From NCBI GenBank assembly GCA_022885665.1, contig JAGQDJ010000161.1, forward strand, positions 61,670 through 125,669: a DNA stretch of 64,000 nt. The letters run 5' to 3'. The DNA is from Triops longicaudatus (lineage: Eukaryota > Arthropoda > Branchiopoda > Notostraca > Triopsidae). Below the pieces are notes generated by a model that was not told the origin of the DNA, made no database searches, and was given only the letters and a program-made list of their open reading frames with translations. This document shows, piece after piece, positions 37,085 to 49,400 of the stretch (within the stretch, counting starts at the first letter, position 1; the number at the start of each line of letters is the position of its first letter). The translations under genes were made by a program, and so were the position numbers.

Positions 37085-38199
37085 CACCTAATCTGATTTT
37101 AGTGAGATTTTTTTTTTAAAGTATACCCAATTGTTAGCAAGAAAATAGGCACAGCGAAGTATAGCAGATTACGGCTACAACACTCGCTTTTTATGCATTA
37201 GCATAGGTTAAGATTGCTTTGAATAGCGGCACTGTGCTGGTCATAAGAATGCGGTACAATAGATACACAAATAGCAAGCTGCCTACACCACTTTTTTAAG
37301 GACATCTTTAAGTAGTTGTAAGTGCAGAGCCGTGGATCACACATGAAGCCAATAAGCATTCTACGAGGTCATAAAGCGCGAGATTACACGGAATAAAATG
37401 CAGGATAATTGCTAAACCCATCGAAAAAAATACAAGGGTGGTCACAGGGCGTTAATCAAGTTCGTGGAGCTTCACTCTAGAAAATCAAGGTCGTTATAAA
37501 AATGGACTTTACCACTATATTTAAAAAAGTGTTCATGCGAATGTTCTTCTTAGCTCACAGAGGAAAAGAATTCACTGGAACGGAAATTGGACTGGGTAAT
37601 TGCTAATCTCGTGGTAACCACTGTCAAGCTTAACGGATACATAATTCTTGGAGGACGCTGAAAGTACGGAAAAGATACCCAACTTGTTTCCATAGTGATA
37701 AAGGAATGAAATATGTGCGAGCCTGTACCACATTATTCGTTTTTTTTTTTAGTTCCTCCCTCTACTCTGAAGAAAGTTATTTTTTTCGACGAGAGAAAAA
37801 AAAAGTTAACTGCAATAGATCATCTGACTCGGATGCAATGTCGTTTCCTTTTCCGATTCTAGCGCGTGATTCAAGATTTTCTTCCAAACTCAAAAAATAC
37901 TACTTTCTTCGACATGGGCAAAAATGTCATAAAGATTGCCAATACCTTGAACATAGTACATTTAACAACAATGAAAAAATAATAAATAACAATACCATAG
38001 TGAAATTATAATAATGAAGCTACGCCTAATATCTGATTCTCTAATATACGGGCTCAATTGCACTTTAACTTTCAAACAGATTCGAATGCAGGCGATATTA
38101 CAGCTTCCAACAATACGGATCTTGGACCCCGGTTTTTACGGCAAATTCCATTTTATTTTTTAATCGCTGCAACGCAAGTTTTTTATTTAAAAACTGCTT

Positions 38200-38710
38200 T
38201 TCTTCTCCACCTCTGAGTTCACCTCTCTTACGTCATGGTTTAGTTCTCTTATATCCGGGTTCAAGCTCGAACATCAGGATCTTTTTAGAACACGTTTTTA
38301 TCACTATTAAGCTTTTTGTCTCGATTCCGTAGTACGATTGTCTTGCAGACGATCTTTTCTTATATTGATGTCCCTTATACTTGGGGTTACGTTTAGACTA
38401 TCTTTTACATTCGGGCTAGGCCGCGTTCGCTTATTTCATTTCTCAAAATTTTTAATCAAAACGAAAAAGTACGTCTTACCAACACCTTCGCCCTTACATC
38501 TGGGTCTTGCTGAACAACGGTTATTTTCACCATAACGATCCTTCATCTTGATTTCTAAGCACAGTTCTCTTATAAACGGACTTCTCTACGGGCTCTGTAA
38601 TTTTTCGTTATTTTGATCTTAAAACTTCGCAATTATCCAAAAAAATATTTTATATAACTTTTTTACTCAAGGTTCTGCTCTCTTACATCCGGGTTTCTCA
38701 AGACAACTCT
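38200..38710. repeat. CTCTTACATCCGGG repeats (family C), copy 2
   Basis: At least eight diverged words in one direction, among them CTCTTATATCCGGGTTCAAG near 38248, CCCTTATACTTGGGGTTAC near 38371, CTTTTACATTCGGGC near 38402, CCCTTACATCTGGGTC near 38489, CTCTTATAAACGGAC near 38567 and CTCTTACATCCGGGTTTC near 38681. Spacing is ~30-110 bp. Confidence 0.6.
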
Positions 38711-38719
38711 ACTAACTTC

Positions 38720-39680
38720 TGACACCATCTTAACCCTAGTTCAAAGCCGGGTCTTTCTTTACGTAGTCCCAATAGCCAGCCGACGAAAACATGGTAAATA
38801 AAATTGTAGGAAAAAAAAAAACAATAAAAATGTTGACTACTCCAAACATTCCCCTACCCATATAGGATCTAAGCAAGGGTGGGTAGGGTAGATCTAAGAG
38901 GTTTTTTAAGAGGGTTAAAGCAACTTTACCACGGGAATAATAGTTGGTCATAAAATTCCTCCCTTCTCATGCGGCCCGCAACAACCAATTCTTACCGTGT
39001 CCTGATGCTTCAATCTAACTAAGCTGGAGCCGAAGCGTTTCGGCTTCGCACATGTTATCCAATCAATGGGTATATCCGATTAGCCCCCGGCTTCCCCAGC
39101 TGAGTTCCACAAGGAAGAAGGGGGAGATACAAAGATATGCCGCCAGATAGATATAAAAAACGCTACTGCCCCCTTCTAAAGAAAGATCCAAACAAGGGGA
39201 GAAATCTTCCGAAAAAGAAAAGATCACGCGAAAAACGCTCGTAGCGGCACTTTGGCAAAAGTTGACACTAAAACCGAAAGATTCACACCACATTAGCAAC
39301 AATTCTTTATAACACTAAACTGACCACCTTCCCGAGAATCGATACAAAGATGACGTAGTTAAATTCTTCGTTGTAACTCCGAAATCACCAGAATATCTTC
39401 GTAACAATTCGCGTTTTCTTTCCAGCAACTCGAATTATCCTAATTACACCAAAAAGAGGCCAAACACACACTTGAAACTGTTTGTACAACAATGAAAACG
39501 CCACCGGTGGCGTATCGTAATCCCAATCGCTTTCTCACTAAATTCTGGAAAATGGCCCTTAAAAGGGCTAATTGTGCACTGTATCCGTGTTATGAATGTA
39601 AGGTATTTTAGAAAATGGTTTGATAATCGCACATTAAGGTAATCCTCATCACACGACCACAGAAACCGTGAAAACACACG
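38720..39680. other. No supported gene
   Basis: Hydrophobic open frames at 38736-38951 and 39063-39302 (minus) lack splice or start support. Confidence 0.35.
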
Positions 39681-39689
39681 CCAGAGCGA

Positions 39690-39930
39690 GACAAGTACAG
39701 ACCGTCTTCCCTATGCGACAGTTGCCTCGCGACTGAAGCGCGGGAGAAGCAAGCAGCCACGAACCTGGGAAGGAAAGGACCGCAAGCTTCAGCAAGTCAG
39801 CGCGTGGGACCCGCTCCAGCTGCGCTTGGGCTGTTTCACGGTTCCGTGGGTTTCGCTAGTTCGGAAACCCTGGGCTGTTGTTACAAGCGGTCTAAGCCCG
39901 AGTTAACGACGTCGGGAATTCTTTTCCCGC
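39690..39930. other. GC- and CpG-rich island
   Basis: About 240 bp of clearly higher GC with many CG dinucleotides (for example CCTCGCGACTGAAGCGCGGG near 39724). It could mark an unannotated promoter or first exon, or be a GC-rich repeat. No ATG-led frame with a donor is convincing. Confidence 0.3.
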
Positions 39931-40111
39931 CTATTTTATAGCGTCAAGCGTCCCTTAACCCAATCCACGAGCATACTGATCGCCATTGATTGTAACCTTT
40001 TTTCATGTGAAAAACTAAAGAAGGAAATAGAGATATGACGACAATTTGGTTTAAATAATGGCAGAATGTTACATTTAACGGTTAGGTATGCAAAACAGAC
40101 ATTAAATCACC

Positions 40112-40438
40112 TCAGAAGCTTGAGTCATAAATTAAGAAGTGGAAGCCATCACCGTTAGATTTCAGTATCAGTGGGCGGGTCTTCAATATTTTGCGAAGTA
40201 TTGCTTGAACCCAAAGTTTGAGTTGCCTCGTCGTCCCATCATAGGAACTTTTGGAGGAAGCCTCAGCTTCTAAAAGATCCGTCAAGATTGACGTACCCTG
40301 TCTAATCGCCGTCCCTGGGCCTTCAACAATGCTGTAATGTAAAACCGGGGCTGAGGTGCTTGGCTTCTCAGGGATTTTGACTTCCCCTCCCTCCAAAGTT
40401 CTTGGAGACATGCCTCGACAGCAGGAGGGCTGGAACAA
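40112..40438 (-). CDS. Possible terminal exon or pseudogene remnant, unknown family
   Basis: On minus, a pyrimidine-rich stretch ends in TTGTTCCAG (acceptor at 40430-40431) and is followed by an open frame of ~105 codons to a stop at 40112. A second frame over the same DNA (40429-40297) also looks protein-like and reaches a CAGG|GTACGT donor. Two protein-like frames over one stretch fit either a true exon in one frame or a decayed coding element. No family recognised. Confidence 0.2.
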   Translation of the reverse strand: MFQPSCCRGMSPRTLEGGEVKIPEKPSTSAPVLHYSIVEGPGTAIRQGTSILTDLLEAEASSKSSYDGTTRQLKLWVQAILRKILKTRPLILKSNGDGFHFLIYDSSF

Positions 40439-40639
40439 TGGGTAACCCTTGAAGGGGTGAAAGGGTGGTTAGGGTAGGAAAGAGTCACCAGAGAGGAGAC
40501 AGAGAGGCGACATTCAAGATATATATACCCCAAAAGACGCGCGGAATCTTTGAAAAACCCCAATAGTTTCCTGTGGAAAAGCTTTAGAGGTCTTATCGCC
40601 TGTCAATCATTATGGGGCTGTAGCATAGCATGAAGCCAT

Positions 40640-41970
40640 AAAGGCCCGCAGCCACCAGCTGCAAGTATACGGTAACGACAAGCGTAAAGTGCGTTATGGT
40701 TCAACTATGTATTGTTTCAAGTTAAAAAGAAACTAAAAATCCGATCAGGAGCCCAAATCTGGGGCTTCCAGGCCTCGAGGAATCTTTTCATTTTTCTAAA
40801 GCATACCTTATACTAAGAATAAAAATATGTAAAAGAAAATAGAGGCACACAGAAAAATGAAGAGCTTCCCATTTCCTGGCAACCAATAACCCCAAAGGAA
40901 AACGAAGAGAAAAATGCAAGCAGAACAACAAGAAGAAAAAATTACAAGTTAGGCTTAGTTTATATCCTAGCAACCTTGCATAGCTTTTCTGATGGGGAAA
41001 TATATGCTCCATATGCGTAGTTTAAAGGAAGGAGGGAAGCTATAATGCTCCAGCGTCATCTAGACCCTTATTGCAATAATAAACATGGACCTCAGCAGGG
41101 ATTCCAAACTCGCCCTGCCCAATTAATAGTGTATCCCGGCAATATGCATCCCGCTGCTTGCGTCAGGAGACGGACTGAAGCGAAGCTACAATGCTACAAT
41201 TCTGAAAGGGACATTGCTAACCCTTTTTTATATTGTTTTGGGCTATTTAAGGGTTCTTTACTTGCTACCCTGTATTGGACCATTGTAGCGGGGTTAGGAG
41301 GAATTGGGGGAGTAGTGAATTGTCAAGGAATTAAGAGAAAGGATATGGAGTTAAGGAAAGGGGTTAGTAATGGAAGGAATCAATTCTGGGTGCGAGAAAT
41401 TGTACCAAAGTAGTCGGGAGATGGAGTGTAAGAGTGCAAGAGTTTGCAATTTAGGTTTGGAAAAACGTAAATGGAGATGAAAGGGTGATGGTACAATGCA
41501 GGGTGACGTGGCCATAAAGCTTAGTTTGTTTTGGAAAGCGGGATTGATGTTGATGTCGGGAGAATATCGTGTTTCGTGGATGTTTGCACGAATTTAGGGT
41601 GATTTTTAACAGTTAACAGAGCAGTTCTATTGTTAAGTGTCCAAGGCTAGAAAACTGATAAGCACGCCTTTTTAGTTTGAACAAAATTTATTGCAAAACC
41701 GAAATTTATCACGTATTTGTAAAAGAAGATAATTAATTATGTGTTTCAGAATACGAATATGGTACACAGAATGTTTTTTGGTGTGTTACATTTGTAGTGC
41801 AGAATTTAAGTATTTCAATAAAGTTTGCTTCAATACGATTTTTATACAAATTTACATTGAATAAAATTTCTTTTTTATAATAGTGGATTGTTTATATTCC
41901 AGCACTTAAACTGTTACACATTGCTTTTCGGAAGGCTTGACAACTATTTCCGGTTGTGCACGTGCTAGAG
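40640..41970. other. No supported gene
   Basis: A 122-codon ATG-led frame lies at 41045-41413 (plus). It has no domain, promoter or polyadenylation context that I can recognise, so I leave it uncalled. Confidence 0.35.
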
Positions 41971-41974
41971 TATT

Positions 41975-41988
41975 CTAGGTGGCGCTAG
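41975..41988 (+). promoter_or_regulatory. CTCF-like motif, AGGTGGCGC core
   Basis: The sequence is CTAGGTGGCGCTAG, containing AGGTGGCGC, the core used by the fly CTCF protein. It is also a near palindrome, which could explain it otherwise. Confidence 0.3.
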
Positions 41989-42654
41989 CTGACGCGAAGA
42001 CAAATGGCATAAATCTGTCTCCACAAAGTTTCCGTTTATTCGCTGTGATCTGCTATAAATCTCTGCTTCCTACCGCATCAAAACGCATGTATTTTGAATT
42101 TTTCAGTGTACAACGTGTCGGCGCAAATTTCTCCATGCGACGTACATGATTCGACAAAAGATTAAAAATGGTGTCCGCTTAGGTGTCGTTATCTCCGTCC
42201 ACGTGTCTACCAAAATGACCGCCTTTTAGTGTTATTTTATATACATGCGATTCAGCCAATCAAGAAAGATTTTATTAGTTTCCACGAAGCACAAAGCGGA
42301 TGCTTCAGAGCAATTTAAGTCTAATGCTAAACTTTGTAATTGTTTATTGTCGTAAAAGAGTGCACGATTTTATGGCCGAGCTCAGTGTCAACGTCCCGGA
42401 CCAGGTTATAGAAGATTTCTATCCCCAGAAAGAAAGGGAAAAAAGGAACTGCGTTCTTTTACAGATCGTTGTTGAACGCTATCTTACCGTTTCCCTAGTG
42501 CATGTAAAAAGATGCACGATGGATAATGCATGAAGTAGTTTTGGAGGAGGGCTTATTATATTTTCAAACTAGCGTGTTGCCAGTTGGCCCAATGTCGAGG
42601 ACCCAACCAAGCTGCAACCAACAGAGACACACATTCACATACACACAACACACA

Positions 42655-42720
42655 CATTCCCGTCTGCTCTCTCTCTCTCTTTCTCTCAAACACACACACG
42701 GAAAGACAGCAAAAGCACAC
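42655..42720. repeat. Compound CT / CA microsatellite
   Basis: A CTCTCTCTCTCT tract and several short CACACA runs. Open frames around it (42526-42786) reflect the repeat. Confidence 0.7.
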
Positions 42721-43239
42721 ACGTCAATAAATGAGTCTCATGTTTGCTCAGCACGCTTCAAACTTTTCCGCCCGGTACCATTTTAACTCGAAACAAAAGG
42801 GAAAAAATAAAATAAAAACGAACATCAAGTTATTCAAACCCAGAAAAAAAGCAAATCGTTCTTTGAATGCATTATGCAAAAATAGCCTTGGCGGAACCCA
42901 CCACTAAAGACCAATCTTCCCTCCCTTCCAACCCCCTTTGAAGACCAAATCACTGCAAGAACAAAATAATTCTCCACTAAGTAGCATATGTGGCATACTA
43001 ATGTTCGAAAGCTCCACATATGTGCGTTAGCCGACAATCCCACACATGGAAGGATTATAACTCCTCCACTAGATCGAATGTCGCTCTAAAACCCCAATTC
43101 CACACCCTTAACCTTGTGGAATAGATTTTCTGAGTCATTAAGCGTCCATAAAAATAAAAAATCGCTCGAAGCGAATTTTGTTTATTTAATTTTATTGCTG
43201 ACCGTTAACTTGATGCTCATTGACGAGTAAATCAACACA

Positions 43240-44085
43240 TCATGCATTAGTGGAAGTGGTGTAAATTTCGACTACCACTTTTATTTTGTCAAAAAAAACG
43301 GCATTAGAAGTGAGATAAAGAAAAAATCCTCTGCAATAAATGTTCAACTATGTTATCTATTTTACCTGTTTAAAAATAAATTCGAAAGTCGTCGCAAATT
43401 TGATTTACTGCAATTTTCAAAAAATCTCTTCAAAATCGACATTTTTAAAATGTGGTCCAAACTCCGACTACTTGGGAAAGACGTTGTTAATGAATTCCCA
43501 AAATAGAATAAAAAACGTAAACATAAAATAAAAAGTATTTACAACCAAAAACAGATCCATAAAATCCATTTTACTACAAAAAACAGCGCAAACAAATACG
43601 CCGAACGCTAACTGCACGACATTTTTTTGCGGCGGGTTTGAGAAAAACCTTTGAAAGTGCCTGGCGTGTGAGTGACTGGCGCCACTGCAGGGTTTAGTGT
43701 ATAGCACCAAGCTGCCTAGTTGAAATTTACCACGTGACTACTTTCTGAAAGTTTGGACTTCTCTCACAAATACTGATAATATTTAGTGTAATATATACAA
43801 TTCTGACAAAGTCTGTACCTATGCTAAGCAGGTAACTAAAGAAAGCGTTGTTAACTTACGCACTCTCTTACAAAAGTGGCTCATTTTGTACGTGGCTCTT
43901 GAAAAACTTGTCAGGCATTGCATGTTTGAAATTAAATAACTCAATAACCACAAAGCGGAATGAACACCAACTTTCCAGAAACAGTTAGAGTAGTTACGAG
44001 AACAATTTTCCGTAGCTGGGATTAGATAACAATATGTAATGGAGCTAAAGATGCGTTTGTCGGTGTTTAAACCTACTCCTCTAGC
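43240..44085 (+). repeat. Long interspersed repeat, copy A (inverted partner at 53990-54935)
   Basis: This ~0.85-kb block matches the reverse complement of 53990-54935 along its length. Shared words include TGTGGTCCAAACTCCGACTA near 43451, CAGAATTGTATATAT (in reverse complement) near 43790 and AAGTTGGTGTTCATTCCGC (in reverse complement) near 43955. Within it, a ~480-bp part is bounded by GGTGTAAATTTCGACTA near 43258 and its complement TAGTTGAAATTTACCACG near 43716, like the termini of a non-autonomous DNA element. Confidence 0.65.
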
Positions 44086-44089
44086 ACAT

Positions 44090-46430
44090 CACGAAACCTA
44101 CCGACGGAGCTAATACTTGCGAATTAAGTTACATACCAATAAAACGGTTTTAAGCTAAGTCATGTTGTAATGTTGCAGACCCTTCTAATGACTGATATCT
44201 TCAGAGAGAATAGAGGCTCATTTTATACCAGCAGGTTTTGTACGAAAATTAGAAACAGAACGGCGAAGTCATCACAAAAGGTACAGGGACCAAGGGAGGA
44301 TTAAATTACAGGGTGAAGGGAAAGGGAACAAACAGAAAACCATTAGCCAATTACACCAAATTAATATTTTTTTTTTAAAAAAAAACATCGTAGACCAAAG
44401 CCTATTGACAGTTGCGTTTATTTCGTTTACTTTCCTCGTGCAATTGTCACGTGTCAAACTGACAACTGGTGTAATTTGAAAATGGTAATGTTGACTACCA
44501 GGTCATAGTCACTATTTCCTTGGCTAAATGAGTTTGTAACATAATGTTCGTAGATCTGGTCTAAAATGTTTTACGAAAAACAATTCTCCACGACACTCGA
44601 TAACCACTTACAAATTTTCACTTTCTACCTTGCAGTCTTCTCAATCGCTCAATTGAACTCTTTTTTCTCAATACTTCTAACTGCTCTCGTTCGATCTGAC
44701 TCTTAGTTTTCATTGCATCTTCACAGCCTAGCTTCCGTGGTTTATGAGAAATAACTTTCACTAGCCAAGAAACCAAAGGTGCAGGAGATAAAAGGGTAAA
44801 ACTATACTAAAATGAAACAACAGCACAAATTGGCTTGACAATATATTGTTTATTCGTACATACAAGGAAACAAATGAAAAAGTTAAACACTTAAAATACA
44901 TCTGAAATTATATTATAATGAAAAATTCACGTATTTTGTCGTACCAAACAAATACAAATTTTAGACGTACCTGATTAAACGTTCGTAGAGAACACAATAG
45001 ATCGTTTATTGACGTATAATACGCGTATTCCATAGACATATCACGTCTATATTCAAACGAATAAAACGCGTTTCGAAAACGTAAGTGTGTTTCTTGGAGG
45101 ACAGAGGAAATAGATTTCATTAACAAGAAATGCAGGGTAAGTATGTCGGAATCCGGGGTCAGCTATTACAATTCCGGAATTCTTTTCGGACCAAAAATTT
45201 TAGAATCACATTAACTTTCCTGAATTCACACTTAGATAACTTTTATAGATTAGTATCCGCTTGATCCTTTTTTCGGTAATTTTCCTCATGAAATTGTTGT
45301 TGATATCCTTCCCTAATATTGTAAATCAGAAACAAAAAATTGGACGGAGGCGGGAGTTCGGTGGTGGTGGTTATGTTGCAGAGGCCACGCCCTTAGCGGA
45401 GAAACAATAAATTCTCCACCATGTGGTCAATAGCCACCACGCTGCGGTGGCTATAACGCAGAGGGGTTTCGTAAGAAAATGAGAAGCGTGATGCGTGAGA
45501 GAAAGGCATTCGCCTTAATTCCAAGGTTTCTATTCACCTTCTATCTCCCCCTTTTGCCTTTTTCTATTTCAAAACACTTCATTATGATAACCAGCCGTGT
45601 TCCTTCCCAGATAGCATCAAATCAATAAGGCACTTCTTTTTATTTAAGGGGTTCCCAATACCAGTCTCTTCAAAATCCCCTCTCTCAGTTCTTTTAACCT
45701 TCCGCCTTAAGGGGAATCTTTTTCGTCCGTGTCAATTTTCACAGTCACTTTCATGTATTCTTTCACATACAAATTTTTAGTCTTTTTTGTCCGAAAAACG
45801 AAACGGGTTCGGTACACGCAAACGTCTCAAAACATCCCCCGTTCCCATAAAACTGGAACAGTGTCAATACCGCGGAAACTCAAACGCTCGTAACATGTGC
45901 CGGTACTCGGATGAAAGAGACACTCCCCTATTATAAGAAATTAAAATATACGAAAAATCGGAACAACACTAAAGATTTTTCAAAATTAAATATTGTGATG
46001 GGGGAAGATTTAAAAAAAAATAAAAAATAAACAATTATGTACGTTTAAAAAAAAACGAATGGGCAAATGGACGTAAGATATACTAAAATTACAGGGAATA
46101 CTGAACAGAACATACTGAATATCACCCGTGAGAAACTAATAATTAACGAAATGCGACGATGCGCGAAACACTGCACGAGAATTTTCAAAAGTAATTAACA
46201 AGGAATGTAGTAAAACTAATTAGCTTATTTGCTAATATTATAAATCGGTAGAGCGAGATTCTACCCAGTAGTTAAAAAGCAATCAAGTGTGACAATATAC
46301 TATCATTTTAAAGCATATAAGCAAAAAGAATATTAAACACGGAATATAACATATGACGCAATGTATGTGAGAGCTTAGGAAGCAAAAAGAAATCTTATTA
46401 AAATTTCAAGCTGAAGATACGAGCTGTCAT
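44090..46430. other. No gene seen apart from small palindromes
   Basis: AT-rich. A hairpin lies near 45435-45459 (next entry). I see no canonical AATAAA on minus below the NDC1 stop, only AATAAG-type words near 46394. Confidence 0.4.
45365..45480. repeat. Hairpin with duplicated GGTGGYTATRWYGCAGAG
   Basis: ATAGCCACC and GGTGGCTAT form a perfect 9-bp stem around a 7-base loop near 45431-45455. The right half GGTGGCTATAACGCAGAG repeats GGTGGTTATGTTGCAGAG found ~80 bases upstream. It may be a small inverted-repeat insertion. Confidence 0.4.
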
Positions 46431-46433
46431 ATC

Positions 46434-49400
46434 TTACGTGAGCGTCTCTTTAAAGGTGACAGTAATGCGAAACAAGGCCGCTTTCACGGCGGCTTTGAAA
46501 GCGAGTCCGAGTTGCAGTTCCGGCGCCACCGTCCCTTTACCGGGGCGTCTGGGGCCGACAGATAATTTACCACTTTGTTCCAACGCCTGTGGTAGGAATG
46601 CAATAACCCAACCAACTAATTAGTCCAACCCCAAAAACTTCCAATGTGATGGATTACATTACAGTAGAACTCCGATTTTGCCCATAATTCGAGACCGAAG
46701 TTGGTGGTAGCAAGTCGCATAAACAATGTATAAGAAAAAAAAAAATCCAACTCGGAGTGACTGTCGAATATGAATCGCCTTTTGCACCTTAATAATTCTG
46801 TTATGAGACTAACTTTACAAACCTAAAACTCACAGCGACATTGCAGTTTGAAGCTAGTTCTAGTAAACACAGTTTTGACTGGCGAATACAGAAGTCGATT
46901 ATACTTCCTTTCAAGAAGGTTAATGGGGGCACATTAAGAATTACTTTTGCTGGTAGCCGGTCCAAAATGTAAATACGTTTTTTATTTTTTTTGGGGGGGG
47001 GGGAATACTAATGCCTAAATATTTATTCTACGAGGTGCACTTGACGCGCAGATAGTTTACGGTTGTTTTAAAACTTGAGATCAGGCATCGCTAGAACGCT
47101 CTTAAAACTAAAGTAGCAGCGTCATCGCGGATGACAATATTCCTTGATATCATCAGCAGTAACTAGCAATCCATAGTCTTTTAATTAAGAGGGCAGGTAT
47201 CGATTAGGATTTACTGTGTTTTTTACTGCCACCCAGTAGCTGAGAAAGACATTTTCGATTGCCATATCGCGGTAAGTATTTACCGCGATACCTTCAGACC
47301 GATACGGTAGCGGTATTTTGTAAAAAGAAAAAAAAATGCAAAGTTCAGAACTGTTTCTGAAAAAAAAAATCTCAACGCGTTAATAAGAATATGGCTTCAT
47401 TTTTACTGTGTTAAAACACTGAGCAAACTTTTGTCAATTTGCTGTTAAAATTTGGGAAACAAACGCTCAAACCTGGAGTAAATATTCTTCCAGCTATGCT
47501 AAATAACCGCTCGAAGGATACTGATGATAGAGGAGCGTTATACACTACTTCCTAAACAACCTTTTTGAGCTATGGATATTTCTCACGCATTTGAATCTTG
47601 CAACTTGCTTCTGCGCGATACAGCTCACCTTCGGACAGTCTGAATCTCGATTTTTTTTTTTAAGAAATACTCGATTTCACCGCTACACGCACGGCATTTT
47701 CGAAAGCTTGCGGTAACGCAGTACTTTCGAAATTACCGCGATTAAAGCTCCCTCTAAAATATTTTACGGGAATATAGCAGTATATAAGCTCCGGTACCGA
47801 TAGCACTTCCTCTTGGAAACACTGCATGAAGAATGTTTGCTGCGGTGGTTGATACAATCAGGGTTAACAAAATCGGAGTTCTACTGTAGTCCCAAACTGC
47901 AAGAATAATAATGTTCATACTTTGTTCAGTTCCAGAAAGAGAGCCAGGAGGGCGGACAAGTCTTTTTGCACCACGCCGTACGTATCTTCCGCGAAGGAGG
48001 CCGCAATCAGCACCGCTAAGCCTAACACAAACCCGAAACAAATTACAAAAACGTGGACATTTACTAGAGCTGTTTTGAAACGGTAGTGAGCGACAAAAGA
48101 GTTCCAAAGATGCTTATCGCGATTTCCCTTTCGTCCTCTCAAGGTTTCAAGTTCGTGGCTTTCATCGCGTTATTCTAAACAGGACACTACTATATACCTT
48201 CGGTGAGGTTCATGGCCAAAAGACTGCGAGCCCATGCTAAGCGCTTCCCATGATCCGCACTCTCTCCCCATAGCCACTTGACAGCCGGTCGCTGGAGCCA
48301 GTATTCACGGAACTAATCCCATGGCGGTTTATTAGTCACGCAACGTAGCAAAAAACGGGTCCCGTACCCCAGCAATCGCCATCTTCTTCGACAACTTATT
48401 CATTTTTGTTTTAATATTTACCTCTTGACTCTTTTGTTGGAATTTCATCCCAACAGCTTCAAAGATGTTGTGCGGTTTCGGAGGCTGCGGTGACGAGCGA
48501 CTGGGTGAAGTGGGCGGGACGGACTGGAAGGATCCATGCAGCGCCCGTAAACGCGCTGAACCAGGACTCTGGAGTATTTGTGCAATTTTATTTATTTTCC
48601 TTTCGTGAGATCCAATGCATAATTCTTGATTCAGTTGCGCTATACGGTTAAGAACTTTGATTTTATCAACCGGTTGGCCAGGGGAAAGGTGACAACCGTA
48701 CGCATTGCTCAAATTAGGAATATGATAAAAAGCTTCACTATATAATGAAAATTGAAAATAATGTGACTTGTTTTAACTATTTTTAGTAACGAGTTGGTTA
48801 TAAGGAAGTATCCCATGTCAGTAGATAAATATTTCAAAATCAAAGACTCGTTAATTTAAGATAAATGCGAATAAACACAATCGGCGAATATCTATAATAG
48901 GGTTGACAAAATTGGAGTTCTACTGAACAGTACAATCGCTTCAAATAATCATCTTTAGCTTTTTGACTGGGTAGTGCTCCATTCACAAGTAGCACACTTA
49001 TCGTTTCGAAACACATTATGTTTGTTTAAATATAAACGTAAACGCGTTTATGGATTACGCTTATTATACGTCTAATAAACGATCAATTATCCTCTAATTC
49101 AGATGCGATTAAAATATATCTTCGTTTGGCACGTCAAAAATAGGTTATTTTTTTCACTATACTATAGTTTTTTGTATATTTCCCCCCCCCCTTTTTTATC
49201 AATTTGATTTCTTGTACACACATATAAATATATAATAGACGCTTATTTGACGTGACGTAATGGGCTAAGGGAGATCCGGCACCTTGGATAGGGGGTATGT
49301 TGAATAATTCTGATCATCTCCTGAGCCCCACAGTAAAACATTTTGAAAAAATACTAAAAATTCAAAACGTATATGTGCTGTTATGATGAAAGTGTGAACG

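Noticed and set aside
46438..46623. 61-codon plus-strand frame
   Set aside because: Antisense to the last NDC1 exon, whose minus-strand reading matches the family C-terminus and has a proper acceptor and stop.
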